A stretch of 64,000 bases of DNA from Echinometra lucunter (lineage: Eukaryota > Echinodermata > Echinoidea > Camarodonta > Echinometridae). Position numbers and translations under genes: made by a program. Position 1 is the stretch's first letter. Every line of letters starts with the position of its first letter. The stretch is from positions 20,614,143 through 20,678,142 of the forward strand of contig CM057169.1 of NCBI GenBank assembly GCA_029962745.1, given 5' to 3'. Shown in pieces: positions 11,230 to 23,335 of this stretch. Under the pieces are notes generated by a model that was given only the letters and a program-made list of their open reading frames with translations, searched no databases and was not told where the DNA came from.

Positions 11230-12000
11230 ATGAGATGACTCTGGCAGAGCCCTTTATCATACGGCACTGGACTCTGATTCACAAGAACGCCCTCATATGA
11301 AAGGAACAGTTACATTTTCAAACAGCGATATAATTAGAGTTGAAAAAAGAACAAGCAGGAGTGAAAAGGACAGTACTAAGAGGAAGACTGAAGTGAAAGA
11401 AAAATCTGAGAGAGAAAGATAAAAAAGGAGGTGGAGAGAGGGAACAGTTTAGCTGGAATCTACATCTATGGAGGAAAGTATTTTAAAAATAGAATAGGTG
11501 AGGAAAATGTAAAAAAAAGAAGTGTAAAGCGCTGGTATGGTTCCATTAATGATAAGTCATAAAAGAGTTGGGTTGATTATGATGTTCGCTGAAAGGGTTC
11601 ATCTGAATGATGATGTAAAAGAAAAATGTTTTTTTTTTTTTGGTTTTTTTTTCACAATCCGTAATTTTCCTATTTTTGGTAAGCTTTCGCTTGCAGCTGC
11701 TCCGCAAGCTTCTTCAGACCTTCGTCGTAGCTGGCGCTATAGCTAAAGCAGCTCCAGTGCCCTTGATTACAAGGGCTCTGAGCAGCTCTACGATATGGGA
11801 GAATTTGTGCACCCATGGTGCATTCCATGATACCCAGGTGAAAGTACATGTATTTTTTTTTCAAAAGTGGAAATAAGAGCTATTCATGAGGCACTTCTGT
11901 CACTTGGGGAGTGACTATTCTAAGTGCACAAAAAGTGACATCTCCGTGTTTCATTCGGTACATGAGCTAACCGTGATCTGACTTATTATCAGACGAGGTC
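11230..12000. other. Non-coding stretch downstream of H4
   Basis: No second gene is seen. On the H4 strand there is no match to the canonical histone 3' stem-loop within about 300 nt of the stop. A 7-bp stem (GCCCTTG, loop TAAT, CAAGGGC) near 11758-11775 does not fit the histone consensus. Confidence 0.5.
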
Positions 12001-12008
12001 TGTTTCGC

Positions 12009-12413
<405 letters not shown>

Positions 12414-12489
12414 TCACTTTCTTTTTTTCTCCCCAGGAGAGACCACAAAGACCAACGATCCTACATCCTCTATTTTCATTTCTATGACG

Positions 12490-13450
12490 TTTCTATGACG
12501 TCAAATTGGACGGTAACTGCGAGAGGCAAGAACTATTCTCTACCACATCTTCTCATCTTACATCGCTTACGTAATATGCATTCCAAGTTCCATTGGCGAC
12601 CAGTCATCTCTTGCACAGATGCGGCCATGGACGGCTTTCAGGGGGGGGGGGGGCATGTGACCTCGTTCCCCTCCACGATTTAGAGGTTGGGATGGGGGAG
12701 GGATTAGAACCAAGAAAATCAAATAATTTGATTTTAGCAGTTATCACTATATCTCACGATCCATTTGAGGCGCGTGGACCTCAAACTTGGAACATGTAAC
12801 ATGAAGGAAATATGAATTAAGAATGTATACTAATAAGCAGGTCCCGTGATCTGATCATGTGAAGTGGGGGGGGGGGGCCTCAGAGAGTTTTATTTATTAG
12901 TTGTTGTTGTTGTTGTTTTTCTCTGATTTCGTTCGTTTTAAATGGGGCGGTTAAGCATGAAAGCTAGTTTATTATTTTCTGCTATATAAAGTCTGCTCTA
13001 AAAGGAGAGGGCTGTATCCCCAAGCATCGCGCACTGTCAGCCCTTTGATTTCAGTCTTCAGCAGTTAATGATAACGAGAAAAAAAATCCAATTTAAAAAA
13101 AAAAAAAATTAAATTGGTGAACACTAGAATTATAATTTCTTGGGGTGGTTTTGTTTTTTATATACACTGCTTAAAGCTCTAAGTAAAAAGATTCGACTCC
13201 GAATCTGTTGGCATAATTTCAAAATGCTTCGTTCAATTGCATTTTCAAACTCAATTTCGTATTAACGCTTTGTGCTATCGTATGAAAGTATGATGATCAG
13301 CCTATTCAAGTATGTATACGATAAGTGATACGAAAAGCAAGTAGTATAAGTATAGAGTACCAGACTCACACTTGTGATTATGCTTTCTTTATTATACAAC
13401 GCACTTGTATTGCGCCATCTACGGTATCTAGTAAATACTATTCCGAGGGG
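12490..13450. other. Non-coding stretch with G-runs
   Basis: It holds G runs (12641-12652, 12867-12877) and short simple repeats. No gene is supported. Confidence 0.5.
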
Positions 13451-13454
13451 CATG

Positions 13455-13712
13455 ACACTATGAACACGACGGACAAAGAAAGCGGACAAAATAAACAACC
13501 CCTCATTCTACCCTTCACAATAGTTCTGGTAGTCAAAAGAACATCCCTTCACTGCTATTGTCTAAAATAAGTGGAACAGGTGTCACATGCATATTCACCT
13601 GGAACTACATGATTAAACATGATAGCTGTGAAGGGATGTTCTTTTGACTACCAGAACCATTGTGAAGGGTAGAATGAGAGGTTGTTTATTTTGTTCGCCA
13701 TGTTCATAGTGT
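13455..13712. mobile_element. Foldback element, about 258 bp
   Basis: Arms of about 90-100 bp are inverted copies, sharing CACTATGAACA, ACAAAATAAACAACC, CATTCTACCCTTCACAAT and GTTCTGGTAGTCAAAAGAAC. They surround a loop of about 70 bp. One arm has a short insertion. Confidence 0.8.
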
Positions 13713-14175
13713 GAATAGCTATAAGAACGGAAACAAGTAGAACAGTAATAAAACAGAATAAGGAGTACTAAATAAGTGTTGAATACATTCCACTGGGCGC
13801 TTTGGCAAAGAAGACCATTTTCAATTTTGACTTAAAGGGATCAAATGTATCTATTGAACGCATATTAGGCGGTAATTGGTTCCATAAAAAGAGCAGCAGC
13901 AATAAAAGCACGGTCACGGTTAAAAGGTCAAATTTCTCTGTAATCTTATATTTGTATTATACACGTTTGCCAAAGGAAGTATTATTGTTTTATATTCTTG
14001 CCACATCATGGGTGGTGCTAGTTTTGTACATGTGTTTTATTTTTACCTCTCCTTTATATCATAATATAAAAATACATGGTTTTGAGACGGCATACCAAGA
14101 ATATCAAAGCTGTGCTTCATGGAGAATAATTATGTTGTGTTTTATGGCCACTGAAAGCTTGTACTATAATGTTAT

Positions 14176-14416
14176 CAGGGCGGCGCCAGGGTATTTTGAC
14201 AAGGGGGGGGGGGCAAGATGGCACATGGGTGAATTTATTGACGTTTTAAATGAACACATGGGGGTATTATATAGTTGCAAGCCCCAAGCCTCTCTTTTCC
14301 CACTTTTTTTCCTTCCTCCTCTTTTAATTCCTTTTCTCCTTTTTCCCCTTTTCTTTTAATGACTTGAAAAATCATAGGGGAGGCCCCTGCCCCCCCCCCC
14401 TGTAGCGCCGCCCCTG
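14176..14416. mobile_element. MITE with CAGGG(G)CGGCGC ends
   Basis: CAGGGCGGCGCCAGGG on the left faces CCTGTAGCGCCGCCCCTG on the right. G and C runs lie just inside each end, resembling the layout of the hAT-like element at 7915-11226. I see no convincing target duplication. Confidence 0.5.
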
Positions 14417-14540
14417 TATAGGGTGTATTAGTGATTTTTATTATGTTACATTTCAAATAAAATGGAAAAGGAGCATCTGTCAATATGAGTGTGTTGATAT
14501 TTCCACAGTCACGCCAATGTTATCCATCCCATCCCTTCCT

Positions 14541-14629
14541 CTTTCTCTCTCTCTCTCTCTCTCGTACTCTCTCTCTCCATCTCTCTCTCTCTTTCTGTCT
14601 TTCTTCCCTCTCCCTCTCTTCCCCCTCTT

Positions 14630-14660
<31 letters not shown>
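14541..14660 (+). repeat. CT-rich microsatellite
   Basis: A run of CT dinucleotides interrupted by T and C tracts. Confidence 0.9.
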
Positions 14661-14793
14661 TTTTTTCTATCTTCTCCTTCTTCCCTTCCCTGTCCTATCT
14701 CTATGATGTAAAGAATGCAGTATGAATGCTAATATCATTATATTTTTAATTCCATTTATTGACCATGTTGACTGGCATTTGGTCGAACTTTTG

Positions 14794-14836
14794 TTCCTAC
14801 TTTTATAATCACATTCTGTGATTATAAAAGTAGGAA
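14794..14836. repeat. Perfect 20-bp hairpin with 3-nt loop
   Basis: TTCCTACTTTTATAATCACA is followed by TTC and its exact complement. It could be a tiny MITE remnant or replication-generated hairpin. Confidence 0.85.
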
Positions 14837-15151
14837 TGCATATAGTGTTTCTCATTTTGAATTAATTGAATACTGAACACAGATTTAGATTGTATCTTAA
14901 CATAATAATTGCTTTAACGAAGTTTTATATTTTACATTTATAAGGTATGTATTTTTTTGCCGCGGAATATTCCAGTAAAAATTTAATTGAGATATTTGGT
15001 ATGAAAAGTGGATTTAAAAGCAAAAAAGTGTCTTATGCACTCCTTTTACTCCTGATGTAAACTTTATCACTTTCAATTTATTAGAATATGAATGCCGTTT
15101 TTAATAGGCACACTTTCATCATAATATTTCAATTTCTTGATTACTAGTCCA

Positions 15152-15473
15152 GGGGGTGTTTCATAAAGCTGTTCGTAAAGTTACGCATGACTTTACGAAC
15201 GACTTGATTATGAAATGCCAAGTGGGATGCCCCAAATTTTTCCTGACATTTTAACAAAGTATGAGTGCATTTCCAATAATCTCAATTAAATAGTGGCAAA
15301 AGATATAAATTACAATAAAATGTCTGTAAACAATAGTTATATTAATCTACATTTGCATATTTCACCTTTAGCTGATGCGATTTATAATGATTGAGAATCA
15401 CATCTGGCTTGCCATATTCAAGTCGTTCATAAAGTTATTCGTAACTCTGCGAAAAGCTTTATGAAACACCCCC
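15152..15473. mobile_element. MITE with GGGGGTGTTTCATAAAGC ends
   Basis: The left end GGGGGTGTTTCATAAAGCTG is mirrored by GCTTTATGAAACACCCCC on the right. Inverted homology continues for about 55 bp (GTTCGTAAAGTTACG and related). The centre is non-coding. Confidence 0.8.
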
Positions 15474-15714
15474 CCCCCCCCGTTCTGATGCCTATTTTAT
15501 GTAAACGTTTCCCTTTAAGTCATTGGACTACTGCATTGAGTATTTTGCATTAATACATGTAACTTGAATTGAACTGAATTAAATTGAAATGAATATTGTT
15601 ATATTATTCATATTGTGTTTGTTCTGATCTTCCCTCTACATTCCACTTTAACTTTCTTTCTCTTCCTCTATTACTCTCCCTAAACTTATAATGATCACGC
15701 ACAAATCTCGAACG

Positions 15715-15852
15715 GGGGAGCGTTTCATGAATTATCTTGTCTGTGATTTTTACTGATAAATTTGCCCTCAGCCATTCAGATGTAAACATTTCAGTAGCGT
15801 ATAACAGTTGTCAGTAAAACTCACTGACAAAACACTTCATGAAACGCTCCCC
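15715..15852. mobile_element. MITE with GGGGAGCGTTTCATGAA ends
   Basis: A 17-bp perfect inverted end (15715-15731 and 15836-15852) continues imperfectly to about 43 bp. The GTTTCAT core links it to the neighbouring element at 15152-15473, suggesting one superfamily. Confidence 0.8.
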
Positions 15853-15983
15853 AGATTTACATTCATCATCTTCACAGTCACAGTCACAGCAGTCATTTTA
15901 ACTTTCTTTCACACTTTCAACAATTTGAAAGATACCACCGGACTTCTATCAAATATTCCAAGTTTGCAGTTGATACAGTGAGA

Positions 15984-16009
15984 AAGTCTCAACTTTGAAG
16001 TTGAGACTT
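15984..16009. repeat. Near-perfect palindrome
   Basis: AAGTCTCAACTT, two bases, then its exact complement. Confidence 0.8.
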
Positions 16010-16667
16010 CGAAATTCAAAGTTTGCAACTTTCGTCCAGTGTAATCAAATTCGGCTTGAAAATGGTTCATTAAGCAAATAGTTTCACCCATAAAAATCAC
16101 CGGTATTAGTATTGTGCATAATGCTATACAAGACAAGGAAAGGACTTTCGAATTCTAATCGAACATTTCATTCAGAGCTGTCTTTATTTAAGATCAAATT
16201 ACAAAGAGATAGAAACGAAAATGACCAGGTCCAATGTCCCATTCTGGACAAATAGCAGGTCGTAATTAGCATAATTTATACAGGAGAAATTTGGACATAA
16301 AAAAAGAACATAGATTCATGCAGTCACCTTGAAAGCATATGAAAGTAAATGAAAGCTGGGTTTCGTTGAAAAGCTAGATTGGCATAATTAATAACAAACT
16401 GTTTGTAAAACGTCATTTTTCGATTAATCTTAAAAATACAAATGGGTGTGGGTAAGAAATATGAAATTTGAATATATTTTACATAAATCAAAACAAGATA
16501 TCACGAATCTATATCATACGGGCTCATAAGTTGCTATGTAACAAAATTTCCGGAAACTTGTGGATATTACATTAATCGATTCTGGAAGTTACACGCATAT
16601 CACGCATATGTAGCTCAATTAGACAAATACATTGATATGCATGTAAGTTTTTCCGTCTCTATGTAGC

Positions 16668-16735
16668 ATTGTAAAGCGCATTGAAGTATTCACTTAATGC
16701 ACTAAATAAAAGTAATATATTATTATTATTATTAC
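16668..16735 (+). mobile_element. SINE-like tail remnant
   Basis: TTGTAAAGCGCATTGA, then TGCACTAAATAAAAGTAATA and ATT repeats, is the same tail type as at 6290-6545. Confidence 0.4.
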
Positions 16736-16739
16736 AGTG

Positions 16740-18373
16740 CTGCCCCTGAATATAACAAAATAACTTTATATGTGCGTAATGTAACCAATCTTAATTCATT
16801 CAAATGTACCTTCGTGAAATATATTTGCTCTGTTTGATAAAGTCTTAATTTGTACCTGGGGTGGGAGGGGGTGTATTAGATTGCGTTTGCATGGATGTTT
16901 TACTTTTTAGGTCAACTTGCCATATGTAAGGTAATTATCTTATTATGCTAGTAAACTGGCTCCATGGAAGACCAGCAGCAATATAATATTACAGCTGATT
17001 ATGGACTACCAGCCGTTCATTTACTACATTACCTATACCTTTTTGATAGTTTGTATATATGACCACTATTTTTTGTATATACGGAAATAAAACAACCAAA
17101 CAAACGATTATCATTATCATTTACGCTAACGGAAACAAAGAAAGAATAACGCATTACATAACAAATAAGAAGTTATTTGATAAAATTGTGGAATAGTACT
17201 GAGATGGGCAAAAACTCATGATCCACAGTAAGAAGGATTATTCATTGGAGCACTTCTGAATTATCCTCTTCTCCTTTATTTATTGATTTATTATCTGATT
17301 ATCATAAAAAAACGGGTATTTACTGTCAGAGGATTGAAGAATGCAACTTTATAAACAAGGTGTCCAGTGAAAATAGTCCACACAAAATGGTGAGATGTAC
17401 ACATGAACCTCTTTTCTTCAAGTGGCCAACAATCGTCATGTTATTCTGATTCCTCAGAACGAGTCATTTCAACCTTCGCAAGTCGGTGAGAATTACTTAG
17501 CAACAATGATAAACTTCCTTCCAATCCACTCATGTCTTCCATCGCGTCACACTGACTGAACACCAAACAGGAAAACATAGAAAGTGTATTCATCGCCCTT
17601 TCCCTCCAGCACCACCTCCCTTTTGAATAAAGGAACAAAAGATGATAAGCTTTAGAATAAAGATCCGAAGATGCGAAACTGACCGAACCCCAATGGTCAT
17701 ACAGTTACACCCTTTTACGGTAGCGGTGTTGCATAACAATAAAAACTATGCACATGTACGGCTATTGAGTACTGCATGGCGTTGTAATCATCTTGAATAG
17801 TGCTTTGGGTGTGACGGTCCATCGAGGTTACATTAATGCCTCTACTATAAAACTCATCCTCAGTTGACCGTCTGCAGACATTTCTTACAGGTAATGGAAA
17901 ACCGGTCATAATACCAACATGGACAGCTTTTGATCGTGCTTACCACTGGAAACATCTAACACGAACACTGTATTATACTCGCATCTACAATGAAGAGCTA
18001 CATCACGGATCTTAAATGCAACAAAACGTTCACACAAATTTGCTATATATCATTTGATAATCTAGCCAAGATGTGAAAGAGGAAGTTCCATTCTTCATGA
18101 ATTGTTGAAAGCGGAAATAATCTGGTAAGTACATTAAATGTGCAAATAGTAAAGAATGTAATTTTCCTTGTTAAGCATGTGATACGATGGGTTTTTTTCC
18201 ACCATAAGTAGCAGCTAGTATATAGTTTGCGCATCATCTTGAAGTAATAATTACTAGTAGTACAGGATTTGCAAATGGAAAACACTTTCCCTTATTTAAG
18301 ACTGTTATAACTCTTTAACACAAACATGATGGTGAAGTATACCTCTACTGACACTACAAATAGTACTAGGCTT
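16740..18373. other. Non-coding stretch up to the first gap
   Basis: AT-rich sequence without supported gene, splice-bounded frame or obvious element. Confidence 0.5.
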
Positions 18374-18873
18374 NNNNNNNNNNNNNNNNNNNNNNNNNNN
18401 NNNNNNNNNNNNNNNNNNNNNNNNNNNNNNNNNNNNNNNNNNNNNNNNNNNNNNNNNNNNNNNNNNNNNNNNNNNNNNNNNNNNNNNNNNNNNNNNNNNN
18501 NNNNNNNNNNNNNNNNNNNNNNNNNNNNNNNNNNNNNNNNNNNNNNNNNNNNNNNNNNNNNNNNNNNNNNNNNNNNNNNNNNNNNNNNNNNNNNNNNNNN
18601 NNNNNNNNNNNNNNNNNNNNNNNNNNNNNNNNNNNNNNNNNNNNNNNNNNNNNNNNNNNNNNNNNNNNNNNNNNNNNNNNNNNNNNNNNNNNNNNNNNNN
18701 NNNNNNNNNNNNNNNNNNNNNNNNNNNNNNNNNNNNNNNNNNNNNNNNNNNNNNNNNNNNNNNNNNNNNNNNNNNNNNNNNNNNNNNNNNNNNNNNNNNN
18801 NNNNNNNNNNNNNNNNNNNNNNNNNNNNNNNNNNNNNNNNNNNNNNNNNNNNNNNNNNNNNNNNNNNNNNNNN
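18374..18873. other. Assembly gap of 500 N
   Basis: A fixed-size run of N, so the true length is unknown. Reading frames drawn through it mean nothing. A pure CT repeat (18923-18988) follows soon after. Confidence 1.
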
Positions 18874-18915
18874 AAAAAATAATTATACTTTAAAAAAAAA
18901 TCAAGCTTCAATGCA

Positions 18916-18992
<77 letters not shown>

Positions 18993-19382
18993 CTCAGTCT
19001 CCTAGAGTTATATTTGAGCAAGGTCAGCGTCACGATCTAGACTTACCAGATCAAAGTTTTCATGATTTCTTTATGCCTAAATCATAAAAAGAACGATATG
19101 GATTCACTACACAGAATATAAGACAACCAATTTAATCTCAATGTGACAACTGTAGATTTTTCTTTTAAAAATTTTCTAATTATACTGTTATAAGAGAGAA
19201 TTAATATATTTCAATAAATAAAACAACAGGAACCAAACAGTCATAATGAAACAAGCATAATTTTTTTGATACATGTATTTATTTGGGTCACTATCAACAA
19301 GACAATATGATATTTACACAATTACACATTGAAAATACTAAGAAATTGAATTTAGTTAAATCATCTCAGAGGCGATGAAAAC

Positions 19383-19452
19383 TCATTCTCCCTCGGAGCC
19401 CGGTTGTGCATCATACTGCCCGTGCAGCTTGCCTCCCAAAACATGTTCGCGC
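19383..19452 (-). CDS. Possible terminal coding exon of an unidentified gene
   Basis: On the minus strand an acceptor GTATTACTCTCAG is followed by a coding-looking frame REHVLGGKLHGQYDAQPGSE and then GE and TGA. Codons are GC-rich against an AT-rich background. An AATAAA on the same strand (19278-19283) lies about 100 nt past the stop, as expected for a last exon. Its upstream exons are not identified. The FAM43-like gene at 21102-21971 lies upstream on the same strand but has its own stop. Confidence 0.4.
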
Positions 19453-19840
19453 CTGAGAGTAATACAACCCAAAGTCGAATTTCAAATCGGTCAGGCATAA
19501 CAAGCACACTTGGTCTAATGATATTCTGCCAGTTAAAATGAAAGCAATACTTTTAATATCTATATGGTTAGCAGCAATAGTGCTGTATTTTTAAAGTAGG
19601 CCTACTGGTAGTTAAACGTGGATACATTCCATTGACACAGAGTTTGTGAAATGAAACTACAGTCCTATAGTCATTTCATACACTTCCCATCATCACAGCT
19701 CACGACATTAAATCAAATCAATATCAATCTACGCTGTAATGGTACCCTTTAACTGCTTTAAGGGTCTTAGTGTATAGTTTAAGACACTATACTGATCATC
19801 TTCTCGTCAGCAGCATTATAAAGTGTGAAAAGTCAGACAT

Positions 19841-20879
19841 CTACCCTCCCTTGCCATAAGTATTGCAACATAGCTAAATTGCGTATGCATTTGTGAGTTA
19901 AAAGCCTTTCTATATTTTGTGATCTTTCATTTGTAATTATTAAGTGTTTTCGAAAATTTGTGTATATTTTGAAAGGGAGAACTTGTCCCTTTTCTGTTCT
20001 CAGAGCAGTAGATATCCTGACCCGGTCACGTCTGAAACAATGGAGAAGACAAAAGACCAAAGGAAACAAATCGCCATATTGGGGGTGGGGGTATATCAGT
20101 GAATAAAATAATTATATCCTCTTTCATATTTCTCCCCAACCTGTTAACAGATTTTGTATTAACTTTTCTGAAGGAAATAATGCCAACAACGTATCCAGAA
20201 AAGAGCGGAGGAAAATAACAACGCCCAGAGAAGATATATTTCTGTGGGCCGTTGCCAAGACGTTGCCAAGGAGGATGCGCGCCATAATCATTATCCAGCA
20301 AAATATAATAAATGTGTTAAGAATTCGTTTATGGCAGTATAGTAAATATAGTGAAATTTACTTTCATAAGCGAATTATTCCCACACTTATTATATTTTGC
20401 TGGATAATGACTGTTGCGTGCATCCTCCTTGGCATTGCCTTGGCAACGGCCCACAGAAATCTATCTTCTCTGGGCGCTGTTATTTTTCTCCGCTCTTTTC
20501 TGGATACGTTATTGGCATTATTTCCTTGCGAACATGGCGAAAGGTGTATACAAACTCTCTAAACAGGTTGGGAGTAATATGAAAGAGTATCATTATTTCG
20601 TTCACTGATATACCCCCACTCCCCAATATGGCGATTTGTTTCCTTTGGTCTTTTTGTCTTCTACATTGTTTCATACATGACCGGGTCATTGTATGTTCTC
20701 AGACCTACTGATCTGAGAACAGAAAAGGAACAAGTTCTCCCTTTCAAAATATACAAAAATGGTCGACAACACTTAGTAGTTATAAACGAAAAATCACAAA
20801 ATACAGAAAGGCTTTTAACTCACAAATGCACGCGCAATTTAGCTATATATGTTGCAATACTTATGGCAAGGGAGGGTAG
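19841..20879. mobile_element. 1.04-kb foldback palindrome
   Basis: The left end CTACCCTCCCTTGCCATAAG reappears inverted at the right end, and similarity continues through both arms almost to the centre near 20350 (AGTAAAT...ATTTACT). Arms are about 500 bp with scattered mismatches and small indels. The same short frame (CCWQRLGNGPQK-type peptide) appears in both arms, which only reflects the symmetry. No transposase is seen. It separates the candidate exon 19383-19452 from the FAM43-like gene. Confidence 0.9.
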
Positions 20880-20980
20880 GTACTATACATGTGTCTCATG
20901 GCGCGTTTCCGTAAACGCATAAACTGAGAAGAATTATGCCATAATGAATCAAAATATAGGCCTACATTCTTATCTATTTG

Positions 20981-20986
20981 TTTATT
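20981..20986 (-). terminator. Candidate poly(A) signal of the FAM43-like gene
   Basis: AATAAA on the minus strand, about 115 nt past the stop codon. Confidence 0.4.
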
Positions 20987-21101
20987 GCTATGAATTTTCC
21001 TTAATCCGTCAGAATCTGTGACAAACTCAAGAATACATGTATTTCAGAAAGCTTATTGAAAGAATCTGGAAGATTACCATGATTAATGTCAGAAGATAAA
21101 T

Positions 21102-21971
21102 TCAATAGTAAACACCACTCTTGGAAAAGGAGTTAAACATAGACTCCAGCTCTCCTCTCTCTCGTATTTTATTGGGGTCAACGCGGAGTGTCCTGAGCTT
21201 TTTTTCAGTATTTCGCATCGCAATGGAGTCAGTTTCAGAAAGCGCCTCTGGTGATACGCCAAACGCCTTCGCCACCATCGCATGAATCGGGCTGACCTCA
21301 CTGCTGTTTGACTTCTTAGATCTCGTGGAAGACTGACGGGAGTCGGATCTTGAAGGAGAAGGAGAGATGTCATCATCGGACGACATCGATGGCAGTCTGC
21401 TTTCCAGTTCCTCCATCATCTCGCGGGTGACTTGTTTTCTGGTTTCCAGCTTCTCTTTGAATTTGTGATCGCGGTAAGCGGCGTTGAAGTACGCGGTCAT
21501 GAGCAAAGCCATGGCCCGTGCAACGCTTTCCCTACTGCATACTATCGCATGACAGCGCGGTTTCTTTGGCGCCTTCTCCTCTGCATCAAATTCGCTGCTG
21601 TCATTACTACCAGGTAAGTCACCCGTACCGCTAGGACGTCTACCGGGTTCCGCCACGACCCAAGCGAAAACACAACCGTAACCTTTGTTTGCCATGCAGT
21701 AAGATATATGGCCTAGACTAAACTGGAACTGGTAGTTGGTCTTGGGACGCATGTCCTCCATGTAGATTCCATGAGGCCCAAGGGTGACTGAGACCTGCGG
21801 GAGCTTCTCCGGGCCGATCTTGTGAGCTCGTTCCCATAATGCTTGGACAGCTTTGACCACAGCAGACGGCTGTTTGGCGTTTGAGATTTCAATCTTGCCA
21901 AGGTACGCTGCCTGGAAGACAGGGTCGTCTGGTTGTATCTCGAGGGTGTGTTTCTTGTGATGTGAGAACAT
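21102..21971 (-). CDS. FAM43-like protein with PTB domain
   Basis: A single open frame of 289 residues. The start sits in a strong context (GCCACCATGT). Residues about 11-175 look like a phosphotyrosine-binding (PID) domain of the FAM43 type. Landmarks are DDPVFQAAYLGK, VSVTLGPHGIYM, HISYCMA, VFAWVV, PRCHAIVCS and an amphipathic end helix around ARAMALLMTAYFNAAYRDHK. An acidic insert (SNDSSEFDAEEK) separates two strands. After the domain comes a Ser/Arg-rich disordered stretch (about 205-240) and a short C-terminal part. Vertebrate FAM43A and FAM43B are also encoded in one exon and are a little longer (about 330-420 residues). PTB domains bind NPxY-type peptides on receptors; the partner here is unknown. 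Confidence 0.8.
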   Translation of the reverse strand: MFSHHKKHTLEIQPDDPVFQAAYLGKIEISNAKQPSAVVKAVQALWERAHKIGPEKLPQVSVTLGPHGIYMEDMRPKTNYQFQFSLGHISYCMANKGYGCVFAWVVAEPGRRPSGTGDLPGSNDSSEFDAEEKAPKKPRCHAIVCSRESVARAMALLMTAYFNAAYRDHKFKEKLETRKQVTREMMEELESRLPSMSSDDDISPSPSRSDSRQSSTRSKKSNSSEVSPIHAMVAKAFGVSPEALSETDSIAMRNTEKKLRTLRVDPNKIRERGELESMFNSFSKSGVYY

Positions 21972-22926
21972 GGTGGCGACAGATATTGTCTGGATCCCAG
22001 ATGAGATTTAAGCCTTGAATTTCTTTTTGCAATGTCTTTCATTCAATCAACGATCAGACGCAAACCTCTCAAGTATTCTGAGGGAAAAAAAGAAGAAAAA
22101 ATGAACAAAATCATGTTCGAGTTCTCTTAGGTCTAGCTGCTGGCAACAGGTTTTTTCTGTTTCCTTTTATTCGAAAGCTTATATGGAAAGCAGACTGGGG
22201 GATTTTTACATTGGTATGAAAATTGTGACCAGCATTTTTCCATCCTGATGGGAGAATAAGGGAGTCAGGATTTTGATTAGAGCAGAAGTATGAATTTAAG
22301 GGTTCGGAATCAAATCACGACACATCGGTAAAGCTCTTTCTTTGGAATGTTGGAATGAAAGAGTTTTGCCTCTTGTCAGCGCGGCCGTGGCGCCTTTTGC
22401 TTTATCTTGATTAAAGTATCACTCAACATGCTCTACAATTTACTGAAATTTGAAGATGTGTCATGTAAACGTAAGCAGTTTAGCATTCAAAGCAAATCGC
22501 AGGACTTATACAACGTGAAAACACATCGCTCGCTAAATCGGTATTGTTTCTCTGGTTTGAGGAAAATTGGATTCGGTTCTTTCAATCTTTCAATAACTAT
22601 AAGAAGTAGAAAACAAAGATTTAATTTAATCTAACGTTGGACTGAAAGGTCTATAGTAATGGTAATTTACTTACAAGATACAGGAAAAATCAAAGCTCAC
22701 CCTCCTATGCCTTATCCCCAAATAACGGTACCTTGCAACTATAAAACAAATCGATAACTGAATTTTATCAACGGCTGTTGCATGAAACTGATGTGTATCT
22801 GTGAGTGATATTGGTAATGACTTGTGTGTAAATGTGTGTGCGTGTGGGGTATGGGTGTGTCCGTGTGTATAATGCATGAGTGTGTATGGCAACAATTTTT
22901 TAGGAGTTTAAATACCGTGAGCTTAC

Positions 22927-23061
22927 TTCACATCTTCCGCTGAAGTGAGTGTAGAACGCCTTGCATGATGGTGTGTTTACATTATCGACCGGCTGCCCGG
23001 ACTCTTCAGCTAGACCCACAGGTGTTCAATATCGGCGTTTTCCTTTGGGTGAAAGGTCATC
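22927..23061 (-). other. Candidate non-coding 5' exon
   Basis: On the minus strand an acceptor TATTCTTTACAG precedes 135 nt that end at a donor A|GTAAGC. All three frames contain stops; one carries a short ATG frame ending TAG. It could be a leader exon of the FAM43-like gene, whose ATG is preceded by GGGATCCAG, a possible acceptor. This is inference. Confidence 0.25.
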
Positions 23062-23171
23062 CTGTAAAGAATAAATAGGGTACTACACATGAACGTGGTA
23101 TTTGCATAAATATAGAAAGTGGTTTATTTTTACGTAAACCACGCATCAAATAAAGATGTAAGACGTTCTAC

Positions 23172-23335
23172 CACAGAGCGACGATTCATACGGTAGAGCA
23201 TGTGATCTTGTATAATTAGGAGTAGGTACTCATGGTATTAAGGGACTACCTAGTCCCTCGGAGAGGACTTAAAAACCCTGGTTGTTTACTGACAAGCATA
23301 CACATGCTTCCTCAACAGTCATGTGAAATAACCCC
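23172..23335 (+). mobile_element. tRNA-derived SINE copy (plus strand)
   Basis: A degenerate tRNA-like head (CGGTAGAGCATGTGATC) is followed by CTCGGAGAGGACTTAAA and the tail GACAAGCATACACATGCTTC. The same tail occurs in the minus-strand copy at 52626-52830, which defines the family inside this window. Confidence 0.6.

Noticed and set aside
10827..11300. Phe/Ser-rich frame resembling a membrane protein
   Set aside because: It is a pyrimidine tract followed by poly-G; composition explains the frame.
11758..11775. Stem GCCCTTG/CAAGGGC downstream of H4 as a histone 3' stem-loop
   Set aside because: The stem and loop do not fit the GGYYYU...RRRCC consensus and it lies more than 230 nt past the stop.
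13802..14359. 185-residue frame with hydrophobic stretches
   Set aside because: No family is recognisable, it runs into a MITE end and a pyrimidine tract, and there are no splice or codon-use signs of a gene. A fragment of an old retroposon is possible but unsupported.
18326..19087. Long frames spanning N runs, also at 35946-36983 and 53608-54514
   Set aside because: Gaps translate as unknown residues and carry no coding evidence.
20026..20608. Frames with a shared WQRLGNGPQK-type peptide on both strands
   Set aside because: They are mirror images produced by the palindrome at 19841-20879.
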